Part shown: positions 1 through 5,736 of the stretch, one piece after another
Position numbering within the stretch: position 1 is the stretch's first letter
Layout of the letters: each line of letters begins with the position of its first letter
DNA from: Planctomycetia bacterium
GTDB taxonomy: Bacteria > Planctomycetota > UBA11346
Reading direction: 5' to 3'
DNA length: 5,736 bases
Assembly (NCBI GenBank): GCA_005801395.1
Contig: SYDV01000427.1
Span: 1-5,736 of the forward strand
Notes under the pieces: generated by a model
The model's database searches: none
Told to the model about the DNA's origin: nothing
What the model saw: the letters and a program-made list of their open reading frames with translations, nothing else
Translations under genes and position numbers: made by a program

Positions 1-1842
1 ATGCATTGGTTATTACAAGTCGAACTCGCCGTTGCTGCACATCCAGCGGTTACGGATCGCCTGCTCGCCATGCGCGCCACCGTCTTAGAAGATCCAGGTG
101 AATTTGCTGAATACCGGGAACAAGCGGGGGAGAACGAAACATTAGAGCAAGTATTACGTTCTGATTTATCTGAACATGAAATTGCCACGCACGTCGCCAT
201 CAGCGCTGCCTGTCATAGCGATCCGAAAATTGAAAATGACGTCTTAAAAGCCTTACGCGATGCGAACTCTTCATGGCTAAAACATGCCGCGAAAAAACCG
301 ACCGCACGATTACAAAGTTTAATTGATGCGATTGAAGCATTTTGGCAAGAACATCCAGACGAAAAATTATTAGTCTTTACCACGCACGCTTTGGCGATCG
401 AACCATTAGCTCTCGCATTAGGAAAAGCATTTGGGGAAAAACGAGTAGAAACATTTGGTGCGCATCAAGACACCGTTGCACGCGAAGAATCTGCACGGCG
501 ATTCGCTAATGACGATCATTGTGCCATCATGGTCAGCGATCCGCTGGGCGGTGAAGGACGTAATTTCCAATTCGTCTCGGTGGTCGTGCATCACGATATG
601 CCATGGTCATTAGCCGCCGTTGAACAACGCATTGGTCGCGTCGATCGCCTAGGACGCGATGGGGATATTCCTAGTTGGGTGCTCACCTGCGATCATAAAA
701 ACGCCATCGATAGTGCCTGGACACACATTTTAGATCATGCGGTTGGCCTTTTCACGGCTTCGTCTTCTGGATTGGAATTTATTGCCGATGATGTGGAAAC
801 CACGTCGCTGATCGCAGCATTAACCACTGGCGCTGCGGGCATGCAGGCTGGATTGAAAAATATATGCGCCGTGGTCGAACGTGAACGCGCAGCGCGCGAT
901 GCCCAGGCCGACGATGTTTTTGCCGCCAATTCCGCCGCATATGTCGCGGCAGGTGAATTAAGCACGGCAGTTAGTGGTACGGAAATTCCAGTCGGTTCCG
1001 TCGCGCGATGGATTCGCTCCATGGGCGGTTCGGTCAAACGCAAAGAAGAACACCCACAACCATGGTCCATGCGTACGCGATATCATGACGAACCTGAATT
1101 AGGGGTATTTAGTCGCGATACCGCCCTGGCCCATCCTCACCTCTCTTATTACGGTATTGGACATGGCTTAATTGATCGTTTGGTTGCCGATGCCGCCGCT
1201 TCGAATTGGTGTGCAGCAATGGCGTGGCGTCGAAAACCCACCAATGGAGCCAGTGCTTGGAGCGGCATTCGCGCCGTGTATACGTTTGCGCTCGATTTAG
1301 CGCCACTCGCTGTCGCCGACGTCCGCTTAGAAGTGTTGCGTCGATTATTCGTTGTTGCACCACCTATGCGCCGCCTGATCTGTGTTCGCAGTACTGATGC
1401 TCAAATTGAAACCAACGCGCTTACGCTTGCCGCACTACAAGCTCCGTTTGATGCCAAAGCTGGCGATCTCACGGCGAGCAGTGCCATTAATCGTGACGCC
1501 TGGACTCGTCCATTATTAGCTGGTCAACCCGAACGTATTACTGGTTGGCAGCAACAATTACGCGTCGCCTGCGCCAACGGCCAAAAGCACGTTGATTTGG
1601 AAATTAATAACGAACGCATTCGGCTACGCACCGCGTTGGATGCGCATTTACTTCCAGGCCTAGCCGCTGCCCGTGCCTGTGCTGCGGCCACGAAACATCG
1701 ATTTGGTGACAAACATCCAGACACCAAACAAGCCATTCTTGAAGCTGAAGAAGAAGAGCGCCAAGTCACCGCGCTACAAGCCGCCATTGATGGTGCGGTT
1801 TGGTCATTGGACCAGGTAAGCTACGTCAGCCTGATGGCATAA
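1..1842 (+). CDS. SNF2-family ATPase/helicase, RapA/DpdE-like, C-terminal part (5' end outside window)
   Basis: This is a superfamily 2 SNF2-type ATPase that would act on DNA or on RNA polymerase-DNA complexes in the cytoplasm. Seen: the second RecA lobe starts near residue 100 (KPTARLQSLIDAI). It carries motif IV (LLVFTTH, 123-129), motif V (SDPLGGEGRNFQF, 179-191), a VVHHDMPW strand (195-202) and motif VI (EQRIGRVDRLGR, 208-219, with the arginine-finger residues). Residues 230-265 (SAWTHILDHAVGLF, then GLEFIADDVE) resemble the segment after motif VI in RapA and DpdE proteins. The last 60 residues are helical, Glu/Ala-rich, and end in WSLDQVSYV, like the RapA-type C-terminus. Walker A and DExx motifs are absent. 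Residues 1-25 (VELAVAAHPAV) look like the inter-lobe segment, so the ATG at base 1 is probably an internal methionine and the full protein would be about 900-1000 residues. RapA versus DpdE cannot be settled here. The gene ends in TAA, converging on the DUF6797 gene. Confidence 0.85.
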   Translation: MHWLLQVELAVAAHPAVTDRLLAMRATVLEDPGEFAEYREQAGENETLEQVLRSDLSEHEIATHVAISAACHSDPKIENDVLKALRDANSSWLKHAAKKPTARLQSLIDAIEAFWQEHPDEKLLVFTTHALAIEPLALALGKAFGEKRVETFGAHQDTVAREESARRFANDDHCAIMVSDPLGGEGRNFQFVSVVVHHDMPWSLAAVEQRIGRVDRLGRDGDIPSWVLTCDHKNAIDSAWTHILDHAVGLFTASSSGLEFIADDVETTSLIAALTTGAAGMQAGLKNICAVVERERAARDAQADDVFAANSAAYVAAGELSTAVSGTEIPVGSVARWIRSMGGSVKRKEEHPQPWSMRTRYHDEPELGVFSRDTALAHPHLSYYGIGHGLIDRLVADAAASNWCAAMAWRRKPTNGASAWSGIRAVYTFALDLAPLAVADVRLEVLRRLFVVAPPMRRLICVRSTDAQIETNALTLAALQAPFDAKAGDLTASSAINRDAWTRPLLAGQPERITGWQQQLRVACANGQKHVDLEINNERIRLRTALDAHLLPGLAAARACAAATKHRFGDKHPDTKQAILEAEEEERQVTALQAAIDGAVWSLDQVSYVSLMA

Positions 1843-1850
1843 TCTCGAAA

Positions 1851-4118
1851 TCACGGAACCGCGTTAATCGTATTATAAATCGTATATTTCACGACCTCGC
1901 CCTGAGCGTCAGCAAATTTCATCGTAATGCTCATTTGATGAACCGGTTTAATATCATCAAGCATGATGGAGACGCTTTTTCCATCGTTCGCTAGAGTCAC
2001 TTGTTTGACGGTGACCTTATCTCGCCCCTGTTGTTGCGGATTTTCTACGGAAAAATCAGGCGATCCGTACGCTGCCGTCCAGGCGTAATTCCAGCGCAAC
2101 ACACTGACAGAATCAGCCGATATGGTATCTGGATCTAATTTTTCACTAAAGCTAATTAACAAATGATCTTTTTTAATCGCCAGAGCGACGGGAAAAGCCG
2201 CCTTTGTTTTTGTCGCACGCACGCGTTGCACGCAACCATCTAAACCGGCATTGGTTTGCCAACCTTTTAAACCACAAACATACAATTGCCCATCCTTGGG
2301 ATTAACCGCACCACGCATCAATCCACTACCGAACGTTAAGGGAACTTTAACTACCCCTCCTTGTACCTGACCATTTACCGTTTCGTGTAATACCGCCATC
2401 ATCGAACTTTGCCCATAACTCAGATGAAACATCATTTGTGATAATGATCCCCATTTATTACCAGACCACACTTGCGCCCCAGGAGAATTATCTGCCACCA
2501 TTGGCATCCAACATAATGGCGGTTCATACGTCGCTGGATGTGCGGGTAATGATTTACCGTAAAATTGTGGGTGACCGACGTAGCCATACCATTTTTCCGG
2601 TTTAACCACATTGATACGACAAGCCGGCATCCAATTGCCCTGATTATCCGCATTCGTCAGAAAATCATTGGGGCCCATACCAAGACCACTCGGCACACGA
2701 AAACCCGTGGCGATTACGCTGCTCTTTGTACCGTCAGGTGAAATTTTAATCGTGGCGCTATGCATCGGAACATCATTCGGACCACCGTGACCACCACGTG
2801 CGTGATAAAAATTACCCGCCGCATCGGTAACCAAATCAAACGCGAAAGCATTATATTTAGGATAGACCGGCGCATCGCGATTAAAACTCACGTAATAATC
2901 AGCTTCGTTATCTTTATTCAGATCATCAAGCCGCACTAATTGATCACGACATAACGCGAATACTTGATCATTGACGATCTTCAAACCCAATGGTTCAAAT
3001 AATCCGTTAGCAAATCGTTTCCACGTAATTTTATTAAGTCCGTCATCGATACCTGATGCGATCCAGACATCACCACCCATGGTTGAAACAGCTAGGCGAC
3101 CATCACTGAAAAAATCCATACCAATTGGACGCATCCATGACTTCCATGGATTATCGATTGGCATAGTCAGGGTATCGACCGTGTACGCCCAAGTTTCATC
3201 GCCTAACGTGCCAGCCGTGGTCACCACTGGCCACTTGGTCGCACCACCACGGCACAGTGATGTAATATCCGGGGTCGTTGGAATAACGCTGGGCTTAACT
3301 AATGCGGTTTCCGCTGCTTCTAACGCGGTTTCGACAACCGCCGTTACGGCAATAGTAAACCGCGTTGCTACCGATCGCGGTGGTAACGTGACCGTTATTT
3401 TCCCATCCATAAGTGACCATGAAGCGCCAACGGGCGCATCTATTAATCGTGCTAGGGTGTACATTCCCGTCTGTAATCCACCCGTTACCAGAACGGAATT
3501 ATTCTGCTGATTAATTTTCCCTTGGCCCTGCGGTATTTCTGCAACGAGAAAAGTAATTGGCGCGGAACCAGGTGCGACATCAATTGCGCGCGCAATCCAA
3601 GTCAGTCCGCTGCCAGCATAGGCCTGCGGATACTCATGAATCTTCGTTTCACCTATCGCATAAGAAAAAACTACCTGTTCACCGTAGCGATAAATTCCGT
3701 GATAGGTTCCCCAACTTGACGGTAAATTACCCAATCCCGTTGTACGTGGATCTTGCCATGTTTGATTGGCCCCCGCGAATCCAGGACCCATCGACGTGCC
3801 AAATAACATCGTGCCAATTATTTCTGGGCCGCCTTTTCCCTGGGCCCAGCGCGTAACATTAGTGGTTCCCATATTGACATAACCACCAGTCCAAGCTCCG
3901 GCGAAACGTAAGGTTTCCGTATCAAACAAAATTGCGGCATCATGTTGTAATCGTACGATAACTGATTTCGTTACCGTTTGGCTATGCGGTTTCGGTAAAT
4001 CAGTAAAATAATGGATGGCTGGCCCATATTCCATGGCCAAACCCTGCGCTGCCGGTTGATGCTCTTTGGCTACCGCGCAAAGTACCACTCCAAAACTGAG
4101 TAATAGGAAATAACGCAT
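1851..4118 (-). CDS. Exported DUF6797 / beta-propeller / Ig-like protein
   Basis: A 755-residue secreted protein of a type common in Planctomycetota and Verrucomicrobiota; its substrate is unknown. The chosen start is MRYFLLLSFG, because AAGGA lies 9 bases upstream and the signal peptide begins there. The frame stays open 14 codons further up (to 4160), but that adds a polar stretch with no ribosome site. A type I signal peptide (residues 1-17, likely cut after AVA) is followed by a DUF6797-type domain (about 25-290: MEYGP, then ETLRFAGAWTGG). Next is a beta-propeller (about 320-640) with family signatures: GGDVWIASGID (348-358), WKRFANGLFEPLGLKI (366-381), RLDDLNKDNEADYY (396-409, Asp/Asn-rich and possibly metal binding) and FRVPSGLGMGP then DNQGNW (473-496). 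Residues 645-755 form an Ig-like sandwich beginning FPVALAIKKDHLLISFSEKLDP. There is no CxxCH, so the cytochrome c domain often fused in relatives is missing. Cys14 does not sit in a lipobox. Sugar oxidation is suggested only by similarity to sorbosone-type propellers. Confidence 0.85.
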   Translation of the reverse strand: MRYFLLLSFGVVLCAVAKEHQPAAQGLAMEYGPAIHYFTDLPKPHSQTVTKSVIVRLQHDAAILFDTETLRFAGAWTGGYVNMGTTNVTRWAQGKGGPEIIGTMLFGTSMGPGFAGANQTWQDPRTTGLGNLPSSWGTYHGIYRYGEQVVFSYAIGETKIHEYPQAYAGSGLTWIARAIDVAPGSAPITFLVAEIPQGQGKINQQNNSVLVTGGLQTGMYTLARLIDAPVGASWSLMDGKITVTLPPRSVATRFTIAVTAVVETALEAAETALVKPSVIPTTPDITSLCRGGATKWPVVTTAGTLGDETWAYTVDTLTMPIDNPWKSWMRPIGMDFFSDGRLAVSTMGGDVWIASGIDDGLNKITWKRFANGLFEPLGLKIVNDQVFALCRDQLVRLDDLNKDNEADYYVSFNRDAPVYPKYNAFAFDLVTDAAGNFYHARGGHGGPNDVPMHSATIKISPDGTKSSVIATGFRVPSGLGMGPNDFLTNADNQGNWMPACRINVVKPEKWYGYVGHPQFYGKSLPAHPATYEPPLCWMPMVADNSPGAQVWSGNKWGSLSQMMFHLSYGQSSMMAVLHETVNGQVQGGVVKVPLTFGSGLMRGAVNPKDGQLYVCGLKGWQTNAGLDGCVQRVRATKTKAAFPVALAIKKDHLLISFSEKLDPDTISADSVSVLRWNYAWTAAYGSPDFSVENPQQQGRDKVTVKQVTLANDGKSVSIMLDDIKPVHQMSITMKFADAQGEVVKYTIYNTINAVP

Positions 4119-4127
4119 GGAGACCAT

Positions 4128-4132
4128 TCCTT
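4128..4132 (-). promoter_or_regulatory. Ribosome binding site that fixes the start of the DUF6797 gene
   Basis: Read on the minus strand the sequence is AAGGA, then nine bases, then ATG (4118-4116). The in-frame ATG at 4127-4125 directly abuts the AAGGA with no spacer, and the upstream ATG at 4160-4158 has no comparable motif. The spacing therefore favours the ATG at 4118, which also begins the signal peptide. Confidence 0.6.
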
Positions 4133-4136
4133 GTGA

Positions 4137-4165
4137 AATAGAGTCTAACCGAAAACCCACAGCAA
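4137..4165 (-). promoter_or_regulatory. Weak candidate promoter for the DUF6797 gene
   Basis: On the minus strand TTGCTG is followed after 17 bases by TCTATT, about 20 bases upstream of the start codon. Transcription would start close to the AAGGA ribosome site, giving a very short leader. The matches to the sigma70 consensus are poor (3/6 and 4/6), and promoters in PVC bacteria are not well defined, so this is only a candidate. Confidence 0.2.
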
Positions 4166-4307
4166 ATCATCAATACACCACCATTATGAACCAACACCCG
4201 CTGTCGGTCGAGCGATGTTCCGAGATTCGCTTGTAAAAAGATGAGAAAATCTTGCGCGGATTGCTCATTCACTAGCACCGGCTCAAATCTAACTATGGTA
4301 CCACATC

Positions 4308-4311
4308 GGAG
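4308..4311 (+). promoter_or_regulatory. Ribosome binding site of the DUF6807 gene
   Basis: GGAG (within CGGAGAA) lies 9 bases before the ATG at 4321. The alternative in-frame ATG at 4372, nearer to the hydrophobic core of the signal peptide, is preceded by TTCACGG and lacks a well-spaced site. This supports the longer start, giving a signal peptide with an unusually long n-region. Confidence 0.5.
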
Positions 4312-4320
4312 AACATCACC

Positions 4321-5577
4321 ATGACTTGGTACAACGGCTTGGCTAACGCTCTCACGACTAACAGTTCACGGATGTGCATAATCGCGCTCTCTTGCAGTAC
4401 GCTGGTGCTTTCCGCTAAAAGTATTGCAGGAGAAGCACCGTCCGAAAAAACTAAAGTCATCGTTGTACCAGATGGACTCTCGCCGCGTGATGGCACGGCG
4501 GTCGTCGCCTGTTTACCGCGTGAAGGCGACGCATGGGAACTGGTCGCTAACGATGGACAGCATTTTCAAGTTCTCCGCTGTGGCGATCACGTTGGTCGCG
4601 TGCTCTTACCAAAAATAAACGCTGAAACTACTTTTACAGTGCGACCTAGCGCACCGCCGCCGACCATGTTCACGGTTGAGCAGACACCTGATCAATTACG
4701 TTTTTTAATTGCTGATCGAGAAGTCATCGCCTTTTCTGGTGGTCGCGGCACGCTACCTGAAGGTTATGAAGAAAATTATCGCCGTGGTGGATATTTATCT
4801 CGTTTATCAACACCATCAGGTCGCTTAGTGACAGATGATTATCCGCCCAATCATAAACATCATCACGGTTTGTGGTTTTCCTGGACGCGCGCAAATTACG
4901 ACCAACGACCAACTGATTTTTGGAATATGGGTAAAGGTACTGCCGGCGTTCAAGCCATTAATCACACGCCAGCCTGGACTGCTGGTCCATGGGCAGGTTT
5001 TAGTTATCGCAATCGTTATCACGATAATACGAGTGGCATGAATATTGATGTTTTAGAAGAACGTATTGAGGTGACGATGCGCGCACCTTTACCGCAGGAC
5101 CCCGTTGTCATTATTGATTTAACCGTCACCCAACATTGCCTGACCGCATTACCGCTCCAATTACCAACCTACACGTATGGTGGCCTAGGATTGCGCGGCC
5201 ACCGCGATTGGGATGGCGCTGAGAACACCACCTTTCTCACCAGTGGAGGCCATGATCGCAAAACTGGAAATTTCACTCGCATGAATTGGGTGCATATGGG
5301 CGGACTGGTCGGTGGCCAACCAGCGGGGACTGCGGTCCTGTGTCATCCGAACAATTTCCGCGCACCTCAACCAGGCCGTCTCCACCCCAAAGAACCGTTC
5401 TTTTGTTTCGCGCCTTCCCAAATGGGCGATTGGGCCATTACGCCCGAAATGCCTTACCAAATGCGTTATCGCTTGATTATCGCCGATGGCGCGCCTGAAG
5501 CAGCGGATTTAGAACGCCGTTGGCAGGAATACGCTCATCCGTTCATGGTCACCTGGAACGGAAAACTGGTGCGTTAG
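4321..5577 (+). CDS. Exported DUF6807 family protein (PF14100, 'PmoA-like')
   Basis: A 418-residue protein of the DUF6807 family. Databases often call these 'methane oxygenase PmoA', but they are soluble, beta-rich proteins unlike the membrane subunit of particulate methane monooxygenase; their biochemical role is unknown to me. Seen: an N-terminal signal sequence with a polar n-region ending at Arg17, a hydrophobic core at 18-31 (MCIIALSCSTLVLS) and likely cleavage after SIA (34-36). An accessory strand-rich segment (about 44-112) precedes the main domain (about 120-415). Family signatures are NHKHHHG (177-183; His178, 180, 181, 182 are candidate metal or active-site ligands), LWFSWTRANY, GGLGLRGHRDWDG (287-299), CHPNNFRAPQPGRLHP (341-356) and MPYQMRYRLIIADG (377-390). 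The gene ends with tandem TAG TAG stops. It diverges from the DUF6797 gene, which suggests shared control and work in the same exported pathway, probably sugar or glycan catabolism (inference from how such families cluster). Confidence 0.85.
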   Translation: MTWYNGLANALTTNSSRMCIIALSCSTLVLSAKSIAGEAPSEKTKVIVVPDGLSPRDGTAVVACLPREGDAWELVANDGQHFQVLRCGDHVGRVLLPKINAETTFTVRPSAPPPTMFTVEQTPDQLRFLIADREVIAFSGGRGTLPEGYEENYRRGGYLSRLSTPSGRLVTDDYPPNHKHHHGLWFSWTRANYDQRPTDFWNMGKGTAGVQAINHTPAWTAGPWAGFSYRNRYHDNTSGMNIDVLEERIEVTMRAPLPQDPVVIIDLTVTQHCLTALPLQLPTYTYGGLGLRGHRDWDGAENTTFLTSGGHDRKTGNFTRMNWVHMGGLVGGQPAGTAVLCHPNNFRAPQPGRLHPKEPFFCFAPSQMGDWAITPEMPYQMRYRLIIADGAPEAADLERRWQEYAHPFMVTWNGKLVR

Positions 5578-5603
5578 TAGGCGGTCGAACAACCACTTAT
5601 TCG

Positions 5604-5640
5604 GGATCACGCATCGTTGGGGCGATGCGCACAGTGATTT
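5604..5640 (+). terminator. Two-part hairpin after the DUF6807 gene, possible terminator
   Basis: A perfect inner stem GCATCG-TTGGGG-CGATGC (5611-5628) is enclosed by a second complementary pair ATCAC (5606-5610) and GTGAT (5634-5638), leaving a five-base bulge GCACA on the 3' side. Alternatively C5610 pairs with G5629 to lengthen the inner stem to 7 bp. It begins about 30 bases after the stop codons and is followed by only TTT (5638-5640), so it is a poor classical terminator. Position supports a 3'-end role (termination or mRNA protection); a protein-binding palindrome is another option. Confidence 0.45.
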
Positions 5641-5705
5641 CATGCTGGTTATTCAGTCATTGTTTGCTGGTCAATATTGGAACATTATCATGACCATCTC
5701 CTACT

Positions 5706-5736
5706 ATGGCTGAAACTCCAACCTTTCCTTACGTGC
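5706..5736 (+). CDS. Possible start of the next gene (only ten codons visible)
   Basis: An ATG at 5706 opens a frame (MAETPTFPYV) that runs to the window end without a stop. There is no good Shine-Dalgarno sequence before it. A seven-codon frame starting at 5690 (MTISYYG, stop TGA at 5711-5713) overlaps its start, and GGA lies 8 bases before that ATG, so a translated leader coupled to the next gene is conceivable. The product cannot be named from ten residues, and this may equally be non-coding. Confidence 0.2.
   Translation, partial: MAETPTFPYV

Larger units (their letters stand above)
4119..4320. other. Divergent intergenic region between the DUF6797 and DUF6807 genes
   Basis: These 202 bases separate two divergently transcribed genes, so promoters for both should lie here. 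For the minus-strand gene there is a weak sigma70-like pair: TTGCTG (minus strand, 4165-4160) and TCTATT (4142-4137) with a 17-base spacer, only 3/6 and 4/6 matches. For the plus-strand gene I find no convincing -35/-10 pair. A small inverted repeat, AAGAT-6-ATCTT, lies at 4238-4253 and could be an operator, but a 5-base arm in an A-rich stretch may be chance. No riboswitch-like structure or long direct repeat is apparent. Confidence 0.5.
5578..5736. other. Downstream intergenic sequence at the right edge
   Basis: Apart from the hairpin at 5604-5640, this 159-base stretch has no gene I can support with confidence. A weak promoter-like pair, TTGTTT (5660-5665) and CATTAT (5683-5688) with 17 bases between, precedes the possible start codon at 5706. 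The matches are 3/6 and 4/6, so it is only suggestive. Confidence 0.35.

Noticed and set aside
735..1070. Open frame of 111 codons on the minus strand within the helicase gene
   Set aside because: It lies opposite the strongly supported helicase frame; the Ala/Ser/Thr-rich translation is typical of an antisense shadow.
2971..3510. Open frame of 179 codons on the plus strand inside the DUF6797 gene
   Set aside because: It is antisense to a well-supported coding region with clear domain signatures, its product shows no recognisable motif, and no ribosome site stands out. It is a codon-bias shadow.
4119..4160. Longer start for the DUF6797 protein at 4160 (14 extra residues)
   Set aside because: The extra residues place a polar stretch before an otherwise standard signal peptide, and the AAGGA at 4128-4132 is spaced for the start at 4118.
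4000..4278. Minus-strand frame of 92 codons spanning the divergent intergenic region
   Set aside because: It overlaps the 5' end of the DUF6797 gene in another frame, would occupy the promoter region, and its product has no signal peptide or known motif.
4372..5577. Shorter start for the DUF6807 protein at Met18
   Set aside because: No ribosome site precedes it, and starting there removes the positive charge before the hydrophobic core. The start at 4321 has GGAG at good spacing.
4321..5577. Reading the DUF6807 gene as a methane monooxygenase subunit because of the 'PmoA' family name
   Set aside because: The protein is soluble and exported with one signal peptide and no membrane helices in its body, whereas particulate methane monooxygenase PmoA is a multi-pass membrane protein. 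No pmoB or pmoC partner is present.
1..5736. A complete new defence or mobile system within the window
   Set aside because: Only the helicase fragment hints at defence. There is no nuclease, methyltransferase, integrase, transposase, terminal repeat or CRISPR-like repeat, and the other two genes are exported proteins with no known defence role.

Overview
The window holds parts or all of three clear protein genes, laid out as + / - / +, plus the possible first codons of a fourth at the right edge. Base composition is moderate and looks even throughout, with a mixed codon style (TTA leucines beside many GCC/GCG/CGC codons). I see no rRNA, tRNA, CRISPR array, insertion sequence or phage gene. 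The best guess for the host is a member of the PVC group (Planctomycetota, Verrucomicrobiota, Lentisphaerota). The two right-hand proteins, a secreted DUF6797/beta-propeller protein and a secreted DUF6807 ('PmoA-like') protein, belong to families that are abundant there. This is inference from family membership; nothing in the window fixes the taxon.

Region 1 (1-1842, + strand) is the C-terminal part of a large SNF2-type ATPase/helicase of the RapA/HepA/DpdE kind. It carries the second RecA-like lobe with clear motifs IV, V and VI, followed by a long C-terminal region ending in a helical segment. The first RecA lobe (Walker A and DExx box) is not present, so the gene most likely begins upstream of the window and the ATG at base 1 is internal.

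Region 2 (1851-4118, - strand) converges on region 1 with only 8 bases between the stop codons. It encodes a 755-residue exported protein: signal peptide, DUF6797-type N-terminal domain, a beta-propeller of the PVC 'sorbosone dehydrogenase-like/NHL' kind, and a C-terminal Ig-like beta-sandwich. No CxxCH haem motif is present.

Region 3 (4119-4320) is a 202-base divergent intergenic region that must supply the start signals for both flanking genes. Region 4 (4321-5577, + strand) encodes a 418-residue exported DUF6807 protein with the hallmark NHKHHHG motif. Region 5 (5578-5736) is downstream sequence with a conspicuous two-part hairpin (5606-5638) and perhaps the start of a new gene at 5706.

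Taken together, the right half looks like a small module of exported, probably periplasmic, proteins of the type found around sugar and polysaccharide catabolic loci in PVC bacteria. The helicase on the left is functionally separate and could belong either to general transcription maintenance (RapA-like) or to a DNA modification/defence locus (DpdE-like) lying to the left of this window. I do not see firm evidence for a new system inside the window itself. The points most worth checking are the helicase's upstream neighbourhood, the haem-less DUF6797 protein paired divergently with DUF6807, and the hairpin after the DUF6807 gene.
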